In this document: one piece after another, positions 26,223-37,264 of the stretch | Layout: every line of letters begins with the position of its first letter | Position numbering within the stretch: the stretch's first letter is position 1 | Assembly: GCF_003867075.1 (NCBI RefSeq) | Contig: NZ_CP032544.1 | Coordinates: forward strand, 310,001-374,000 | Direction of reading: 5' to 3' | Source: Tenacibaculum mesophilum | GTDB lineage: Bacteria; Bacteroidota; Bacteroidia; Flavobacteriales; Flavobacteriaceae | DNA length: 64,000 nucleotides | The notes under the pieces: model-generated | What the model was told of the DNA's origin: nothing | Seen by the model: only the letters and a program-made list of their open reading frames with translations | The model's database searches: none | Position numbers and translations under genes: made by a program

Positions 26223-27647
26223 TTAACAATCAGCTAAACGAACAGTAACAGCTAAACCACCTTCTGAAGTCTCTTTGTAGTTTCTATTCATGTCTTTAGC
26301 CGTTTCCCACATAGTATCTACTACTTTGTCTAAAGGAACTTTAGATTCTTTTGGATTGGTTTCTAAGGCTAATTCAGCAGCATTAATAGCTTTAATTGCC
26401 CCCATAGCGTTACGTTCAATACAAGGTACTTGTACCAATCCGCCAATAGGATCACAAGTAAGCCCTAAATGATGTTCCATGGCAATTTCAGCAGCAACTA
26501 AGCATTGTGACGGAGTTCCGCCTAACAATTCTGTTAATGCAGCAGCGGCCATGGCAGAGGATACACCAATTTCAGCTTGACAACCACCCATAGCAGCAGA
26601 AATTGTTGCATTTTTCTTAAAAATACTTCCTATTTCTCCAGCAACTAGCAAGAATTTTTTAACATGTTCAAAAGTAGCATCGTGGTTTTCTATTACTAAA
26701 TAATACATTATTACAGCAGGAATAACTCCAGCACTTCCGTTGGTTGGAGCAGTAACAACTCTACCCAAAGAAGCATTCACTTCGTTAACAGATAAAGCTA
26801 AGCAGCTTACCCATTTTAAAATTTCACGGAATTTTACTTCTGTACTTCTAATAGCAGTAATCCATTCTTGTTGGTTCGTATATTCAGCTTCTTTAATAAG
26901 TCTTTGGTGTGTTTCAAATGCACGTCGTTTTACATTTAATCCGCCAGGTAAAATTCCTTGAGTGTGACAACCTATGTACATACATTCTAACATAGTGTTC
27001 CATATGCGATGCAATTCTTTGTCGATGTCTTCAGCAGAATTAATTACAAGTTCATTTTGGTAAACAATGTCAGAAATATTTAACTCTTCCTTTTCGCAAT
27101 AGGCTTCAAGCTCAGTAGCTCTGTTGATAGGGAACGGAAAGTTTTGCTTATTTATCTCAATATCTTCAGCAAGATTATCGTCTTCTTGCACAATGAACCC
27201 TCCACCAATAGAATAGTATGTTTCTGTAGAAATTTCTACACCGTTAGCATATCCTCTAAAAGTCATTCCATTAGCATGAAAAGGTAAAAACTCTTTATTG
27301 AATGTTACTGAGCCGTTGGCAAAAGCAATATTTCTTTCATTATTAAAAAATAAAAGTTCTTTAGTTTTAATATCATTGATAATAACATCAATTGTTTCAA
27401 TTGGAATATATTCAGGATCAGCTCCACTTAAACCTAATAAAACAGCTAAATCTGTTGCGTGCCCTTTGCCTGTTAATGAAAGAGAACCATATAAGTCCAC
27501 TTTTATTTCTTCAATTAAAAGAAATTCATTTGTATCTTTTAATTTTTGAATCCATTGTTGAGCCGCTCTCCAAGGGCCTAGGGTATGAGAACTAGAAGGT
27601 CCCACCCCAATTTTAAGCATGTCAAAAACACTAATAAATTGCGACAT
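26223..27647 (-). CDS. sdaA: L-serine ammonia-lyase, single-chain iron-sulfur type
   Basis: A 474-residue enzyme converting L-serine to pyruvate and ammonia. The beta domain comes first (SVFDMLKIGVGPSSSHTLGP) and the alpha domain second (VTAPTNGSAGVIPAV, EIGVSSAMAAAA, CDPIGGLVQVPC). The cysteines for a [4Fe-4S] cluster are in place. Full-length fused form. It is monocistronic, with an adjacent terminator in front of it belonging to the upstream gene. Confidence 0.95.
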   Translation of the reverse strand: MSQFISVFDMLKIGVGPSSSHTLGPWRAAQQWIQKLKDTNEFLLIEEIKVDLYGSLSLTGKGHATDLAVLLGLSGADPEYIPIETIDVIINDIKTKELLFFNNERNIAFANGSVTFNKEFLPFHANGMTFRGYANGVEISTETYYSIGGGFIVQEDDNLAEDIEINKQNFPFPINRATELEAYCEKEELNISDIVYQNELVINSAEDIDKELHRIWNTMLECMYIGCHTQGILPGGLNVKRRAFETHQRLIKEAEYTNQQEWITAIRSTEVKFREILKWVSCLALSVNEVNASLGRVVTAPTNGSAGVIPAVIMYYLVIENHDATFEHVKKFLLVAGEIGSIFKKNATISAAMGGCQAEIGVSSAMAAAALTELLGGTPSQCLVAAEIAMEHHLGLTCDPIGGLVQVPCIERNAMGAIKAINAAELALETNPKESKVPLDKVVDTMWETAKDMNRNYKETSEGGLAVTVRLADC

Positions 27648-27681
27648 AAATATAAGTTGTTTGTTGGCGGCTAAAATAAAA

Positions 27682-27713
27682 AAATCCTGTATTTAAAACT
27701 TAAATACAGGATT
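27682..27713 (-). terminator. Intrinsic terminator after DUF2853 gene
   Basis: The arms AAATCCTGTATTTA / TAAATACAGGATTT are flanked by an A-rich left side that gives a T run on the minus strand. It lies just past the 27738 gene end and before sdaA. Confidence 0.82.
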
Positions 27714-27737
27714 TATATTTTTTAGAAAGAGAGGTTA

Positions 27738-28079
27738 TTACATTCCGTAAACAGACTCTTTATCAAATTTCTTAACCAACATGTAGTATACAACCGCACG
27801 ATACTTATTTCTTTCCGACTTTCCAATTCTTTCCATTACTTCTCCAATAGCTTTATCTAATTCAGGTCCATCAGCTAAACCTAATTTTTTCATTAAGAAG
27901 TTTTTCTTAACAGTTTCTAGTTCTTTAGGGTCACTTCCAGATACGGTTTCAGCATCTTTTTTATAAATAGAAGGGCCTAGTCCTTTTGTTACAGCAGTTA
28001 ATAAATCAGTGTTAGAACGAATATCTCTATCGTCCATAAACTTTTTATAAAGCGCCACTTTTTCGTCAAATTTACTCAT
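27738..28079 (-). CDS. DUF2853 family protein
   Basis: A 113-residue soluble protein with the family features KYKKFMDDR-like (ALYKKFMDDRDI), LGPSIYKKDAETVSGSD, KKNFLMKKLGL and NKYRAVVYYMLVKKF. A structure is known for this family but no function. It is monocistronic with its own terminator. The upstream gap of 195 bases to the TPR gene is AT-rich and would hold two divergent promoters. Confidence 0.9.
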   Translation of the reverse strand: MSKFDEKVALYKKFMDDRDIRSNTDLLTAVTKGLGPSIYKKDAETVSGSDPKELETVKKNFLMKKLGLADGPELDKAIGEVMERIGKSERNKYRAVVYYMLVKKFDKESVYGM

Positions 28080-28274
28080 GATTTTTTGTTTAAAATTAGA
28101 TATTAATTTTTATGTTCTTTCAAAGATAGAAAAATAATTAACTCTTTCAAATAACTTATTTTTAATAAAAACGAATGTTTTATATTGTTAATTAAATTGT
28201 TGAAAAGAAATAAACATACCAGTAAATAGGTATTATTCTTGCAGTAACTTTATATAAATTCAAATCTGTAGCCC

Positions 28275-29645
28275 ATGTCAATATCAAAATTTGAATCTAT
28301 GTTGAAAACCAACGAGGTATATTTTTTCGATGCTGTAGAGTTTGAGACAATTATAGAGCATTATTTAAATATAGGTAAGCAGTCGTTGGCAAAAAAAGCT
28401 GTACAGTTAGGTTTAGAGCAGCATCCGTCTTCAATTCAATTAAAATTAATGAAAGTAGAAATTTTAATTTTTGAAGATGAATTGCATGAAGCAATTAAGA
28501 TGTTATCTAATATCGAAGCTGTAGAACCTCATAATGATGAAGTATTTATCCAAAAAGCAATTATCTTATCTAAAAAGAAACAGCACACAGAAGCAATTGC
28601 TATTTTAAAAGAATCTTTACAGTATATAGAAGATCCATCTGATGTTTGGTCTATGATAGGTATGGAGTACTTGTATCTTGATGATTTTGAAAATGCACGT
28701 TTGAATTTTGCAAAGTGTATTGAGGTAGATTATGAAGATTATTCATCGTTGTACAATATAGTTTATTGTTTTGATATGGAGGGTAGTCATGAAGACGCAA
28801 TAAAATTTTTAAATTCGTATTTAGATAAAAATCCATATTGTGAAGTCGCATGGCATCAATTAGGAAGACAATATTTTGAACTAGGAATGTTTAAAGAAGC
28901 ATTAACAGCTTTTGATTATGCAGTATTGATTGATGATAGTTTTATAGGGGGGTATTTAGAAAAGGCAAAATCCTTAGAAGAATTAAAGCGCTATGAAGAA
29001 GCAATAGATAATTATTTGGTTACACTAGAATTAGATGACCCAACGGCTTATGCTTATATAAGGATTGGGGAGTGTTATGATAAACTTGAAAACACACAAA
29101 CAGCAATACACTTTTATAAAAAGGCAGTACATGAAGACCCTCTTTTAGATAGAGGCTGGGTTTTATTAACAAATGCTTGTTATAATCAAGGAAATTATGA
29201 AAAAGCATTGTACTATATAAATAAAGCAATTCATATAGATGAATCAAATGTTTTATATTGGAGGCGTTATGGAGATATTAATTTAAAACTTAATTTTTAC
29301 GAAGAATCAGTTAAAGCTTTTAAAACCTGCTTATCTTTAGGAGATAAAGAGATTGAAATTTACATTGCTTTAGTAGATATTTTATTGTTTTTAGGAGAAT
29401 TTAATCAATCACTTAAGATATTAATTCAAGCAAAAAAAACGTATAAAGAATTTGCAGAAATTGAGTATAGACTTTGCGGATTGTTTATGATTCTAGGAAA
29501 AGAAGAGTATGGAGTGGCTCATTTGAATAATGCTTTAGCCATCGATTTTGAATATCATACAATTGTTAAGGACTTATTTCCTTTTGTTTTTGAAAATAAA
29601 AGAATAAAAAAAATTATATCTAATTACGATAAAGCTGTTCAATAA
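28275..29645 (+). CDS. Tetratricopeptide repeat protein
   Basis: A 456-residue protein made almost entirely of about ten or more TPR units (for example AWHQLGRQYFELGMFKEAL, AYAYIRIGECYDKLENTQTA). It lacks a signal peptide and membrane helices, so it is likely a cytoplasmic scaffold. The partner is unknown. It stands alone between a divergent DUF2853 gene and a convergent symporter gene. Confidence 0.9.
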   Translation: MSISKFESMLKTNEVYFFDAVEFETIIEHYLNIGKQSLAKKAVQLGLEQHPSSIQLKLMKVEILIFEDELHEAIKMLSNIEAVEPHNDEVFIQKAIILSKKKQHTEAIAILKESLQYIEDPSDVWSMIGMEYLYLDDFENARLNFAKCIEVDYEDYSSLYNIVYCFDMEGSHEDAIKFLNSYLDKNPYCEVAWHQLGRQYFELGMFKEALTAFDYAVLIDDSFIGGYLEKAKSLEELKRYEEAIDNYLVTLELDDPTAYAYIRIGECYDKLENTQTAIHFYKKAVHEDPLLDRGWVLLTNACYNQGNYEKALYYINKAIHIDESNVLYWRRYGDINLKLNFYEESVKAFKTCLSLGDKEIEIYIALVDILLFLGEFNQSLKILIQAKKTYKEFAEIEYRLCGLFMILGKEEYGVAHLNNALAIDFEYHTIVKDLFPFVFENKRIKKIISNYDKAVQ

Positions 29646-29682
29646 AGGTTTTCATGTTTAACACTAGTAAGTACTAATTGTG

Positions 29683-31410
29683 TTAAGAAACAAACTTCCA
29701 TATTTTTCTTAAAATTAAAATACAAATTAAGGAGATTGTTGAAAGTGTTGCAGCTAGAGTTGTTTCACCATAAATCCAATTTCCAGAGGCGAATAAGAAG
29801 CTGTAAATACCTATAGTTCCAGTTATAAACCCTAAAATTTTATATCCAACATTTTTAAATTTATTTTCGTTCTCAAAAATAAGACTATCAAATTTTTCTA
29901 AGGTTTTAGTATTGGTGGGGTTTGTTAAAAGAGTTACAATAACCCAACCTACAGTAGTAACCAAAACGCCAATGATTAATTGCCAATATCCCGCAATTTG
30001 AGTAAATGGAATCTCCATTTTTCCATTGATAAAAAAGAAAACAGCAATTATAAAAGATATGGCCATTGCAGCAATTTCACTATATGGGTTAATTCTACTC
30101 CAAAACCAACGTAAAATAAATAACAGTCCAGTTCCTGCACCAATTTGTAGCAGCAAATCGAAAACTCCTTTAGCTGATTGTAAATAGAAAGAAAAAAGAG
30201 CAGCACACAACATTAAAACTATAGTTGATATTCTTCCAACTACTACCTTTTGCTTTTCAGAAGCATTTTTATTGATAAACCTACTGTAAAAATCATTTAC
30301 GATGTATGAACTTCCCCAATTTAATTGAGTAGAAATTGTACTCATAAAAGCAGCTATTAAAGAGGTTAATACAATTCCTAATAATCCAGCAGGTAAGTAG
30401 GTCATCATTGCAGCATAAGCCACATCGTGTCCTTGCATTTCAGTTGTTAAACTAGGAAATGCTTGATTCATACTATCCAAACTTGGAAAAATAATTAATG
30501 AAGCAAGTCCAACAATAATCCATGGCCAAGGTCGTAATGCATAATGGGCAAAATTGAAAAATAAAGTAGCCCAAGTAGCATTTTTTTCATCTTTAGCAGC
30601 TAACATACGTTGCGCAATATAACCACCACCACCAGGTTCAGCTCCAGGATACCAAGTACTCCACCATTGTACAGCAAAAGGAATTATAAATAAAGTAATT
30701 AATGCTTCTTTATCTGAGAAATCAGGAAACATTGCTAGTTTGTCACTTACGTTAGGATGTGTCAATAAATTTGAAAGTCCGTCAATTTCTGGTAAACCAA
30801 CAATATATATAGTAGCCCAAATAGAACCAACCATAGCAATTAAAAACTGGACAAAATCAGTAAGTAAAACACCTTTTAATCCACCTAAAGAAGAGTAAAT
30901 AACAATAACTATTGAAGAATAAAAAAGTGTTTCTTCTTGTGATATGCCTAATAAAATATTAGCAATTTTAGCTCCGGCTAAACAAACCCCTGCCATTGTA
31001 ATTACGTTAAAAATTACACCTAAATAAATAGCTCTAAAGCCTCTTAAAAAGCTAGCCATCTTACCAGAGTAACGTAGCTCATAGAACTCTAAATCGGTAG
31101 TTATTCCTGATTTTCTCCATAGTTTAGCATAAAAAAATACGGTAAGCATTCCTGTAAGAAGCATTGCCCACCAAACCCAGTTACCAGAAACACCGTTTTC
31201 TCTAACTAATTCAGTAACCAATCCAGGAGTATCAGCAGCAAATGTAGTTGCAACCATAGAAACCCCTAACAACCACCATGGCATATTTCTTCCTGATAAA
31301 AAGAATTCGGAACTGTTCTTTCCTGCTGATTTTGAACTCCAAAGACCAATAAGCAATGAAAGAATAAAAAAACCGAAAATAATAATATAATCAAGAGAGG
31401 TTAATAACAT
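29683..31410 (-). CDS. Sodium:solute symporter family transporter
   Basis: I chose the ATG at 31410 (MLLTSLDYIIIFGFF...) over a TTG 33 bases upstream, because it starts directly at the first membrane helix. The 575-residue protein has about 13-15 hydrophobic segments and SSS family marks (FFLSGRNMPWWLLGVSMVATTFAADTP-type first repeat, GGLKGVLLTDFVQF, GAGTGLLFILRWFW). It imports a solute with sodium. The substrate cannot be told from sequence and no catabolic genes are adjacent. Confidence 0.9.
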   Translation of the reverse strand: MLLTSLDYIIIFGFFILSLLIGLWSSKSAGKNSSEFFLSGRNMPWWLLGVSMVATTFAADTPGLVTELVRENGVSGNWVWWAMLLTGMLTVFFYAKLWRKSGITTDLEFYELRYSGKMASFLRGFRAIYLGVIFNVITMAGVCLAGAKIANILLGISQEETLFYSSIVIVIYSSLGGLKGVLLTDFVQFLIAMVGSIWATIYIVGLPEIDGLSNLLTHPNVSDKLAMFPDFSDKEALITLFIIPFAVQWWSTWYPGAEPGGGGYIAQRMLAAKDEKNATWATLFFNFAHYALRPWPWIIVGLASLIIFPSLDSMNQAFPSLTTEMQGHDVAYAAMMTYLPAGLLGIVLTSLIAAFMSTISTQLNWGSSYIVNDFYSRFINKNASEKQKVVVGRISTIVLMLCAALFSFYLQSAKGVFDLLLQIGAGTGLLFILRWFWSRINPYSEIAAMAISFIIAVFFFINGKMEIPFTQIAGYWQLIIGVLVTTVGWVIVTLLTNPTNTKTLEKFDSLIFENENKFKNVGYKILGFITGTIGIYSFLFASGNWIYGETTLAATLSTISLICILILRKIWKFVS

Positions 31411-31520
31411 AGTTTGTTTTATTTGTTGGCTAAAAGTAACCAAATAATATTAAACGTTAAACTTCAATTAAAAAGCAAAATGAATTTATTGTTTTTTATT
31501 AAAAAATGACTAAAATTGAG

Positions 31521-31528
31521 TAAATTTG
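31521..31528 (+). promoter_or_regulatory. -7 element for pfkA
   Basis: TAAATTTG fits the TAnnTTTG consensus. It ends 11 bases before the ATG at 31540, implying a very short leader. It also lies inside the frame that would follow the TTG at 31516, which argues against that upstream start. Confidence 0.5.
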
Positions 31529-31539
31529 ATATTCGTTTT

Positions 31540-32523
31540 ATGAGAAAAATTAAAAAAATAGCAGTGATGACTTCTGGAGGGGATGCTCCAGGAATGAATG
31601 CCGCGATACGATCTGTTGTAAGGACTTGTGCTTATTACAGAACGGATTGTATGGGAATTTACAGAGGATATCAAGGGTTGATTGAAGGAGATTTAATTCC
31701 GTTGACCGCTAGAAGTGTTAATAATATTATTCACAAGGGAGGTACCATTTTAAAATCGGCTCGTTCAAAAGATTTTAGAACTAAAGAAGGACGTCAAAAA
31801 GCCTATGAAAGTCTAAAAAAGAACAATGTAGATGCCTTAGTGGTGATTGGTGGAGATGGTTCTTTCACAGGAGGAGTGATTTTTAATCAAGAGTTCAATT
31901 TTCCTATAATAGGAATTCCTGGAACCATAGATAATGATATTTCAGGAACAAGTCATACACTTGGTTACGATACAGCTTTGAATACAGCTGTAGAAGCAAT
32001 TGATAAAATTAGAGATACTGCATCTTCTCATAATCGACTTTTCTTTGTTGAGGTTATGGGGCGTGATGCAGGATTTATAGCATTAAACGCTGGTGTTGGA
32101 GCAGGAGCAGAAGAGATTTTAATTCCTGAAGAAGACTTAGGGTTAGAAAGAATGTTGGAATCTTTGAAGAAGAGTAGAAGGTCAGGGAAATCGTCAAGTA
32201 TCGTAGTAGTTTCGGAAGGAGATAAAACTGGTAAAAATGTATTTGAATTAGCTGATTATGTGGAAGAAAACTTACCTGAATATGAAGTAAGGGTTTCTGT
32301 GTTAGGACATATGCAGCGAGGAGGTTCTCCATCATGTTTTGATAGAGTTTTAGCAAGTAGATTAGGAGTAAGTGCTGTAGAACTTTTACTTGATGGAAAG
32401 ACAAACTTGATGGTAGGGTTAAAAGATAATAAAGTAATTTCTACCGATTTAGAAAAAGCAATCAAAGGTCAACATAATATTGATACCGAATTATTACGCG
32501 TATCAGATATTATGACCACTTAA
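31540..32523 (+). CDS. pfkA: ATP-dependent 6-phosphofructokinase
   Basis: A 327-residue glycolytic kinase with TSGGDAPGMNA, the GGDGSF ATP motif, the catalytic PGTIDND loop and EVMGRDAGFIA. Gly at the position after GGDG fits an ATP-using PfkA. The ATG at 31540 is preferred to a TTG at 31516 because a -7 element lies between them. gap follows 23 bases downstream, so the two glycolytic genes form an operon. Confidence 0.95.
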   Translation: MRKIKKIAVMTSGGDAPGMNAAIRSVVRTCAYYRTDCMGIYRGYQGLIEGDLIPLTARSVNNIIHKGGTILKSARSKDFRTKEGRQKAYESLKKNNVDALVVIGGDGSFTGGVIFNQEFNFPIIGIPGTIDNDISGTSHTLGYDTALNTAVEAIDKIRDTASSHNRLFFVEVMGRDAGFIALNAGVGAGAEEILIPEEDLGLERMLESLKKSRRSGKSSSIVVVSEGDKTGKNVFELADYVEENLPEYEVRVSVLGHMQRGGSPSCFDRVLASRLGVSAVELLLDGKTNLMVGLKDNKVISTDLEKAIKGQHNIDTELLRVSDIMTT

Positions 32524-32543
32524 ACAAGAATATAAAATTTTAA

Positions 32544-33539
<996 letters not shown>

Positions 33540-33563
33540 AAGCATAAAATATTTTGTAATATT

Positions 33564-33595
33564 GTATTCCCGCTTTTGGCGGGAATACTTTTTTA
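33564..33595 (+). terminator. Strong terminator after gap
   Basis: The perfect 10-base arms GTATTCCCGC / GCGGGAATAC around a 5-base loop are followed by a T run. It closes the pfkA-gap unit. Confidence 0.93.
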
Positions 33596-33605
33596 AACAC
33601 TATTT

Positions 33606-33968
33606 ATGGAAATAGCAATTATAGCACATGATGGAATGAAAGCTGAAATGGTTCAGTTTTTAAATGAACACAAAGAAGTTTTACGTCAAAAAAGTGTTCA
33701 GTTAATTTCAACGGGAACAACAGGGGAGAAAGCAGAAAAAGCAGGTTTTGAAGTAACAAAATTTTTATCAGGGCCTATTGGAGGTGATGCGCAAATTGCT
33801 GGTAGAGTAGCAGAAGGGAAGTGTCAAATGGTATTATTTTTTAGAGATCCTTTAGCAAAGCATCCTCATGAGCCAGATATTTCTATGCTAATGCGTTTGT
33901 GTGATGTACATGATGTGCCGTTAGCGACAAATCCATCAACGGCAGAATTATTAATAAAAGCGATATAA
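33606..33968 (+). CDS. mgsA: Methylglyoxal synthase
   Basis: A 120-residue enzyme making methylglyoxal from dihydroxyacetone phosphate. It has IAIIAHDGMK, STGTTG, the catalytic aspartates in GPIGGDAQI and FFRDPL, and the histidine in DVHDVPLATNPSTAE. It is shorter than the E. coli enzyme (152) but contains all active-site motifs, as in other Bacteroidetes. Position next to pfkA-gap fits a glycolytic overflow valve. It has its own terminator. Confidence 0.92.
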   Translation: MEIAIIAHDGMKAEMVQFLNEHKEVLRQKSVQLISTGTTGEKAEKAGFEVTKFLSGPIGGDAQIAGRVAEGKCQMVLFFRDPLAKHPHEPDISMLMRLCDVHDVPLATNPSTAELLIKAI

Positions 33969-33970
33969 TA

Positions 33971-34001
33971 AAAAATCCACTTTCAAAAGTGGATTTTTTA
34001 T
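33971..34001. terminator. Terminator after mgsA
   Basis: The arms AAAAATCCACTTT / AAAGTGGATTTTT have A and T runs at both ends. It is shared by mgsA and the convergent ridA gene. Confidence 0.88.
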
Positions 34002-34023
34002 TTATTCATGTTTTGAGATTGTC

Positions 34024-34404
34024 TTACTTAACAGCAATCATACTAATTTCTACATTTACAAACTTAGGGAGGTTAGCAACTTCTACTGTTTCACGAGCAG
34101 GAGCTGTAGCGTCATTAAAATACTCACCGTAAACAGCATTAATTTTTGAAAAGTTATGCATGTCTGAAATAAAAATAGAAGTTTTAATAACGTTTTCAAA
34201 AGTCATACCAGCAGCAGCTAATACTTCTTTCATGTTTTGCATTACTTGTTTGGTTTCTGCTTCAATAGAATCTAAAACTAATTCACCAGTTTCAGGGTTA
34301 ATAGCTATTTGTCCAGAAGTGTATAAAGTATCTCCACTAAGTACAGCTTGGTTATATGGACCAATTGGAGCTGGAGCTTTGTCTGTTGTGATTATTTTTT
34401 TCAT
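34024..34404 (-). CDS. ridA: RidA family reactive-intermediate deaminase
   Basis: A 126-residue protein of the YjgF/YER057c/UK114 family with APAPIGPYNQAV, TSGQIAINPETGEL and the conserved arginine in ARETVEVANLPK. RidA hydrolyses reactive enamine/imine intermediates released by PLP enzymes. Full-length. It lies 63 bases before the lptD 3' end on the same strand, with no evident link. Confidence 0.94.
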   Translation of the reverse strand: MKKIITTDKAPAPIGPYNQAVLSGDTLYTSGQIAINPETGELVLDSIEAETKQVMQNMKEVLAAAGMTFENVIKTSIFISDMHNFSKINAVYGEYFNDATAPARETVEVANLPKFVNVEISMIAVK

Positions 34405-34467
34405 TTTAGTTTGAGTTTATAAAGTTGTTTGCTTTGTTAAAAGGGAAAAGTTAGATTTTTCTAACTT

Positions 34468-37170
34468 CTAAAATAAAACTCTATCTGGTGGTTTATTTTT
34501 ATCCCACTTTAAATCGCTCAATACTGAAGATTTCACTCCAATAAAGAAATTGTATGAAGAATTAACACCAAAAGGAGTCCAATTAAAATTAAATCGCCAA
34601 CTATCTAAATCTCTAGAAAAGTTTAATCTAGTGTAGGTGAAAGCGTTGTCTTTAATATCGTAACCAGAAGAAAAACCAACTTTCCATTTAGGCGAAAGTT
34701 CAACATCGCCGCTAAACATTAATGTATTATTACCTATTTGACTTGTTAACCCGTTATTTGTATAACTCATACTGTAAGCTAAATTAAGAGTCCAAGGTAT
34801 TTTGGCTTTGTATAGTTCTGTTTCTTTTGTTTCGCTTTCTTCATTTTTGTTATTAGTGTTGTTAGGAAATCCATTAGTAGGTCCTATACCTTCCCCAAAA
34901 ACATCAGGAGTGTCTTGTGCTCCATTACCGTTTTTATCATCATCATTATCTCCATCATCTTTGTTTTTTTCAAAATCTTTACTAGAAATAGAGTAATTAG
35001 CTGTTACTCCCAAGTTAGTCATTCTAAAGATATTGCCATTAATTTTATTTATTCTTTGGCCTTTACTGTTTACTTGATACGGGTCGAAGGTAGCATTCAT
35101 ATTTAAAGCTAGTTTATCTTTAAAAAGACGTGTACCAGCATTGGCTCTTACAGGAGACCAACGTACACTGTCTAAGGCTAAATTATAGCTTGTGCTAAAA
35201 TTTAAGTTGTTAAGAATGGTGATTTTTTTATCTTCTTCATCACTATCGGGGTCTTTTGGGGCTACTTTAGCTTCTAAAACATTGTTTACAGAAATACCAA
35301 TAGAGTTTGAAACTCCACTTCCAGGTGTTCCATAAATACCGCCTTCAAAGGGAGAGTAGGTTAGTAAGTCACTTGGATCAGAACTTTGGCGTACTGTTAA
35401 ATCGTAATCATCAGCAAAATTTGGACGATAACCGTATGAAATAGAGGGTCTAATTGTATGTCGAATAGCCTTTAAACGTCCTTTTTTAAAGTTAAATGTA
35501 CCATAAATATTGGTAGATAAAGAAACACCAAAATTATATTCATTATAACGTGTAAAACCACTAATAGTGTCGTTAACTGCCGCTCCTAAATTACCGTCTT
35601 TGTTTACTGCGGTAGGATCATATCTCTTTTTAATTTGGTCAAAATACCAAACATCTTTATAATTTACACTAGGTGATAATGTAAAATATTTAAAAGCTTT
35701 TAAACTGGTATTGGTGCTTAAATTATGTTGAATCCCTTTTTTTGCCGTTTGAAACATTTTAGAAGTGAAAAACTCGTCATCTGTGGTGTTAATTTGATAT
35801 TGCCCCTGCATACTATAATTCAATCCCATTTTTTGAATAGGATTCTTTTTAATTCCTCCTTTACCTGCAAATGGATAAATACGATCCATATTAAGTTGTA
35901 AAGAAGGAAGCGTCATAGTAATTGATTCTGTATTGGTGTTTTGTGAATGAGTAGCAGTTACGCTAAGGTTAAAAGGAGTGCCTACAAAATTTTTATAATA
36001 AGAAATAGACGAATTTAATGTGTTGTTTAAGAACTGAGAACTATTAAATTCATTTAAAGATTGACGGTAGTACTTACTGCTACCTAAGTTAACAGAGGCA
36101 GAAAAACGAGAGTTTGGACTCGCCTTAGAATCTTGACTATGACTCCATCTAAGGTTAAAATTGGTGGATTTTTGATAATCGCTGAGACCACGTATTCCTT
36201 GAATAATGTTTTCAAAACGAGCACTAAAACTTCCACTAAATTTATAGCGCACATAATAGTTAGAGGAAGCATTTAACCCCCAACTGCCATTGGTGTATAA
36301 ATCTCCTAATACAGTTAAATCAAAGTAATCACTCAGTGCAAAGTAATAACCTCCATTTTGCATAAAAAAACCTTGGTTATTACTTTCCCCCCAAGAAGGA
36401 ATAATAAAACCAGAAGTTCTTTTGTCTGTTAAAGGAAAATAAGCAAAGGGTAAATATACAGGAGTAGGAACATCTGCTAATACTAAATTACTACCACCAA
36501 CTATAATTTTCTTACCAGGTACTAGTTTTGCTTTATTTGTTTGAATATAATAATCTGGTATTTTCTTTTTTGAAGTGGTAAATCGTAACCTTCTCATGTA
36601 TATAGTGGAGTCATTTACTCGTTTTGTTTTTTCACCATAAGTAATAATTCCACCTTGATTTGTTTTAACACCGTAAACTAAAGCTTTTTTAGTTTTAAAG
36701 TTAAATAAAATAGAATCTTGTTCCGATTCTTGTCCACCTTGTTTAAACTGAGGTCTTTGATGGTATCCTGTACTATCTTTTATACCTTTAGCATATACCA
36801 TATTATTCTTATAGTCTAAAATAATAATTCCAGCTTTTAAATCAATATCGGTGTATGTTACATGAGCTTTGTTGTATAAAGTAATTGTTTTATTTTTAGT
36901 ACTTTGTATGGTGTAATCTTCAGCATCGTGGGTAATAATACCATCAATAACTTCTTTAGGCTTAATAGAGTCATTAACAATTGTGTCTCTTTTCTTATAA
37001 ACAAGGTCGTTATTTTTTAACCCTATTAAAGTATCTTTAGCAGTATTATATGTAGAATCTTTATTAGTTTTTTGAATATTTATAGCCTCCTTAATAGGTT
37101 CTTGGGCAATACTTAATTGAAAACAAAAAAGAGATAGGGCTAAAAGTATGTAAGTTGGATTTGCTCGCAA
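34468..37170 (-). CDS. lptD: LPS-assembly protein LptD-like
   Basis: A 900-residue outer-membrane protein. After a signal peptide (LLALSLFCFQLSIAQ) comes an OstA-like N-terminal domain (about 75-230, with LYNKAHVTYTDIDLKAG). A large barrel of LptD type follows, with the conserved PVYLPFAYFPLTDKRTSGF stretch. In this family the barrel inserts lipopolysaccharide into the outer leaflet. The frame begins with TTG at 37170; I found no in-frame ATG upstream close enough to replace it. It diverges from the amidase gene across 94 bases. Confidence 0.88.
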   Translation of the reverse strand: MRANPTYILLALSLFCFQLSIAQEPIKEAINIQKTNKDSTYNTAKDTLIGLKNNDLVYKKRDTIVNDSIKPKEVIDGIITHDAEDYTIQSTKNKTITLYNKAHVTYTDIDLKAGIIILDYKNNMVYAKGIKDSTGYHQRPQFKQGGQESEQDSILFNFKTKKALVYGVKTNQGGIITYGEKTKRVNDSTIYMRRLRFTTSKKKIPDYYIQTNKAKLVPGKKIIVGGSNLVLADVPTPVYLPFAYFPLTDKRTSGFIIPSWGESNNQGFFMQNGGYYFALSDYFDLTVLGDLYTNGSWGLNASSNYYVRYKFSGSFSARFENIIQGIRGLSDYQKSTNFNLRWSHSQDSKASPNSRFSASVNLGSSKYYRQSLNEFNSSQFLNNTLNSSISYYKNFVGTPFNLSVTATHSQNTNTESITMTLPSLQLNMDRIYPFAGKGGIKKNPIQKMGLNYSMQGQYQINTTDDEFFTSKMFQTAKKGIQHNLSTNTSLKAFKYFTLSPSVNYKDVWYFDQIKKRYDPTAVNKDGNLGAAVNDTISGFTRYNEYNFGVSLSTNIYGTFNFKKGRLKAIRHTIRPSISYGYRPNFADDYDLTVRQSSDPSDLLTYSPFEGGIYGTPGSGVSNSIGISVNNVLEAKVAPKDPDSDEEDKKITILNNLNFSTSYNLALDSVRWSPVRANAGTRLFKDKLALNMNATFDPYQVNSKGQRINKINGNIFRMTNLGVTANYSISSKDFEKNKDDGDNDDDKNGNGAQDTPDVFGEGIGPTNGFPNNTNNKNEESETKETELYKAKIPWTLNLAYSMSYTNNGLTSQIGNNTLMFSGDVELSPKWKVGFSSGYDIKDNAFTYTRLNFSRDLDSWRFNFNWTPFGVNSSYNFFIGVKSSVLSDLKWDKNKPPDRVLF

Positions 37171-37264
37171 TATTATTAATACTATTTTTGTGTTATATTT
37201 AAAAACTTTGGCGTGTTATTTGAATGCCTATATTTTAAAAACCAAAAATAGTTAAATTTTATTG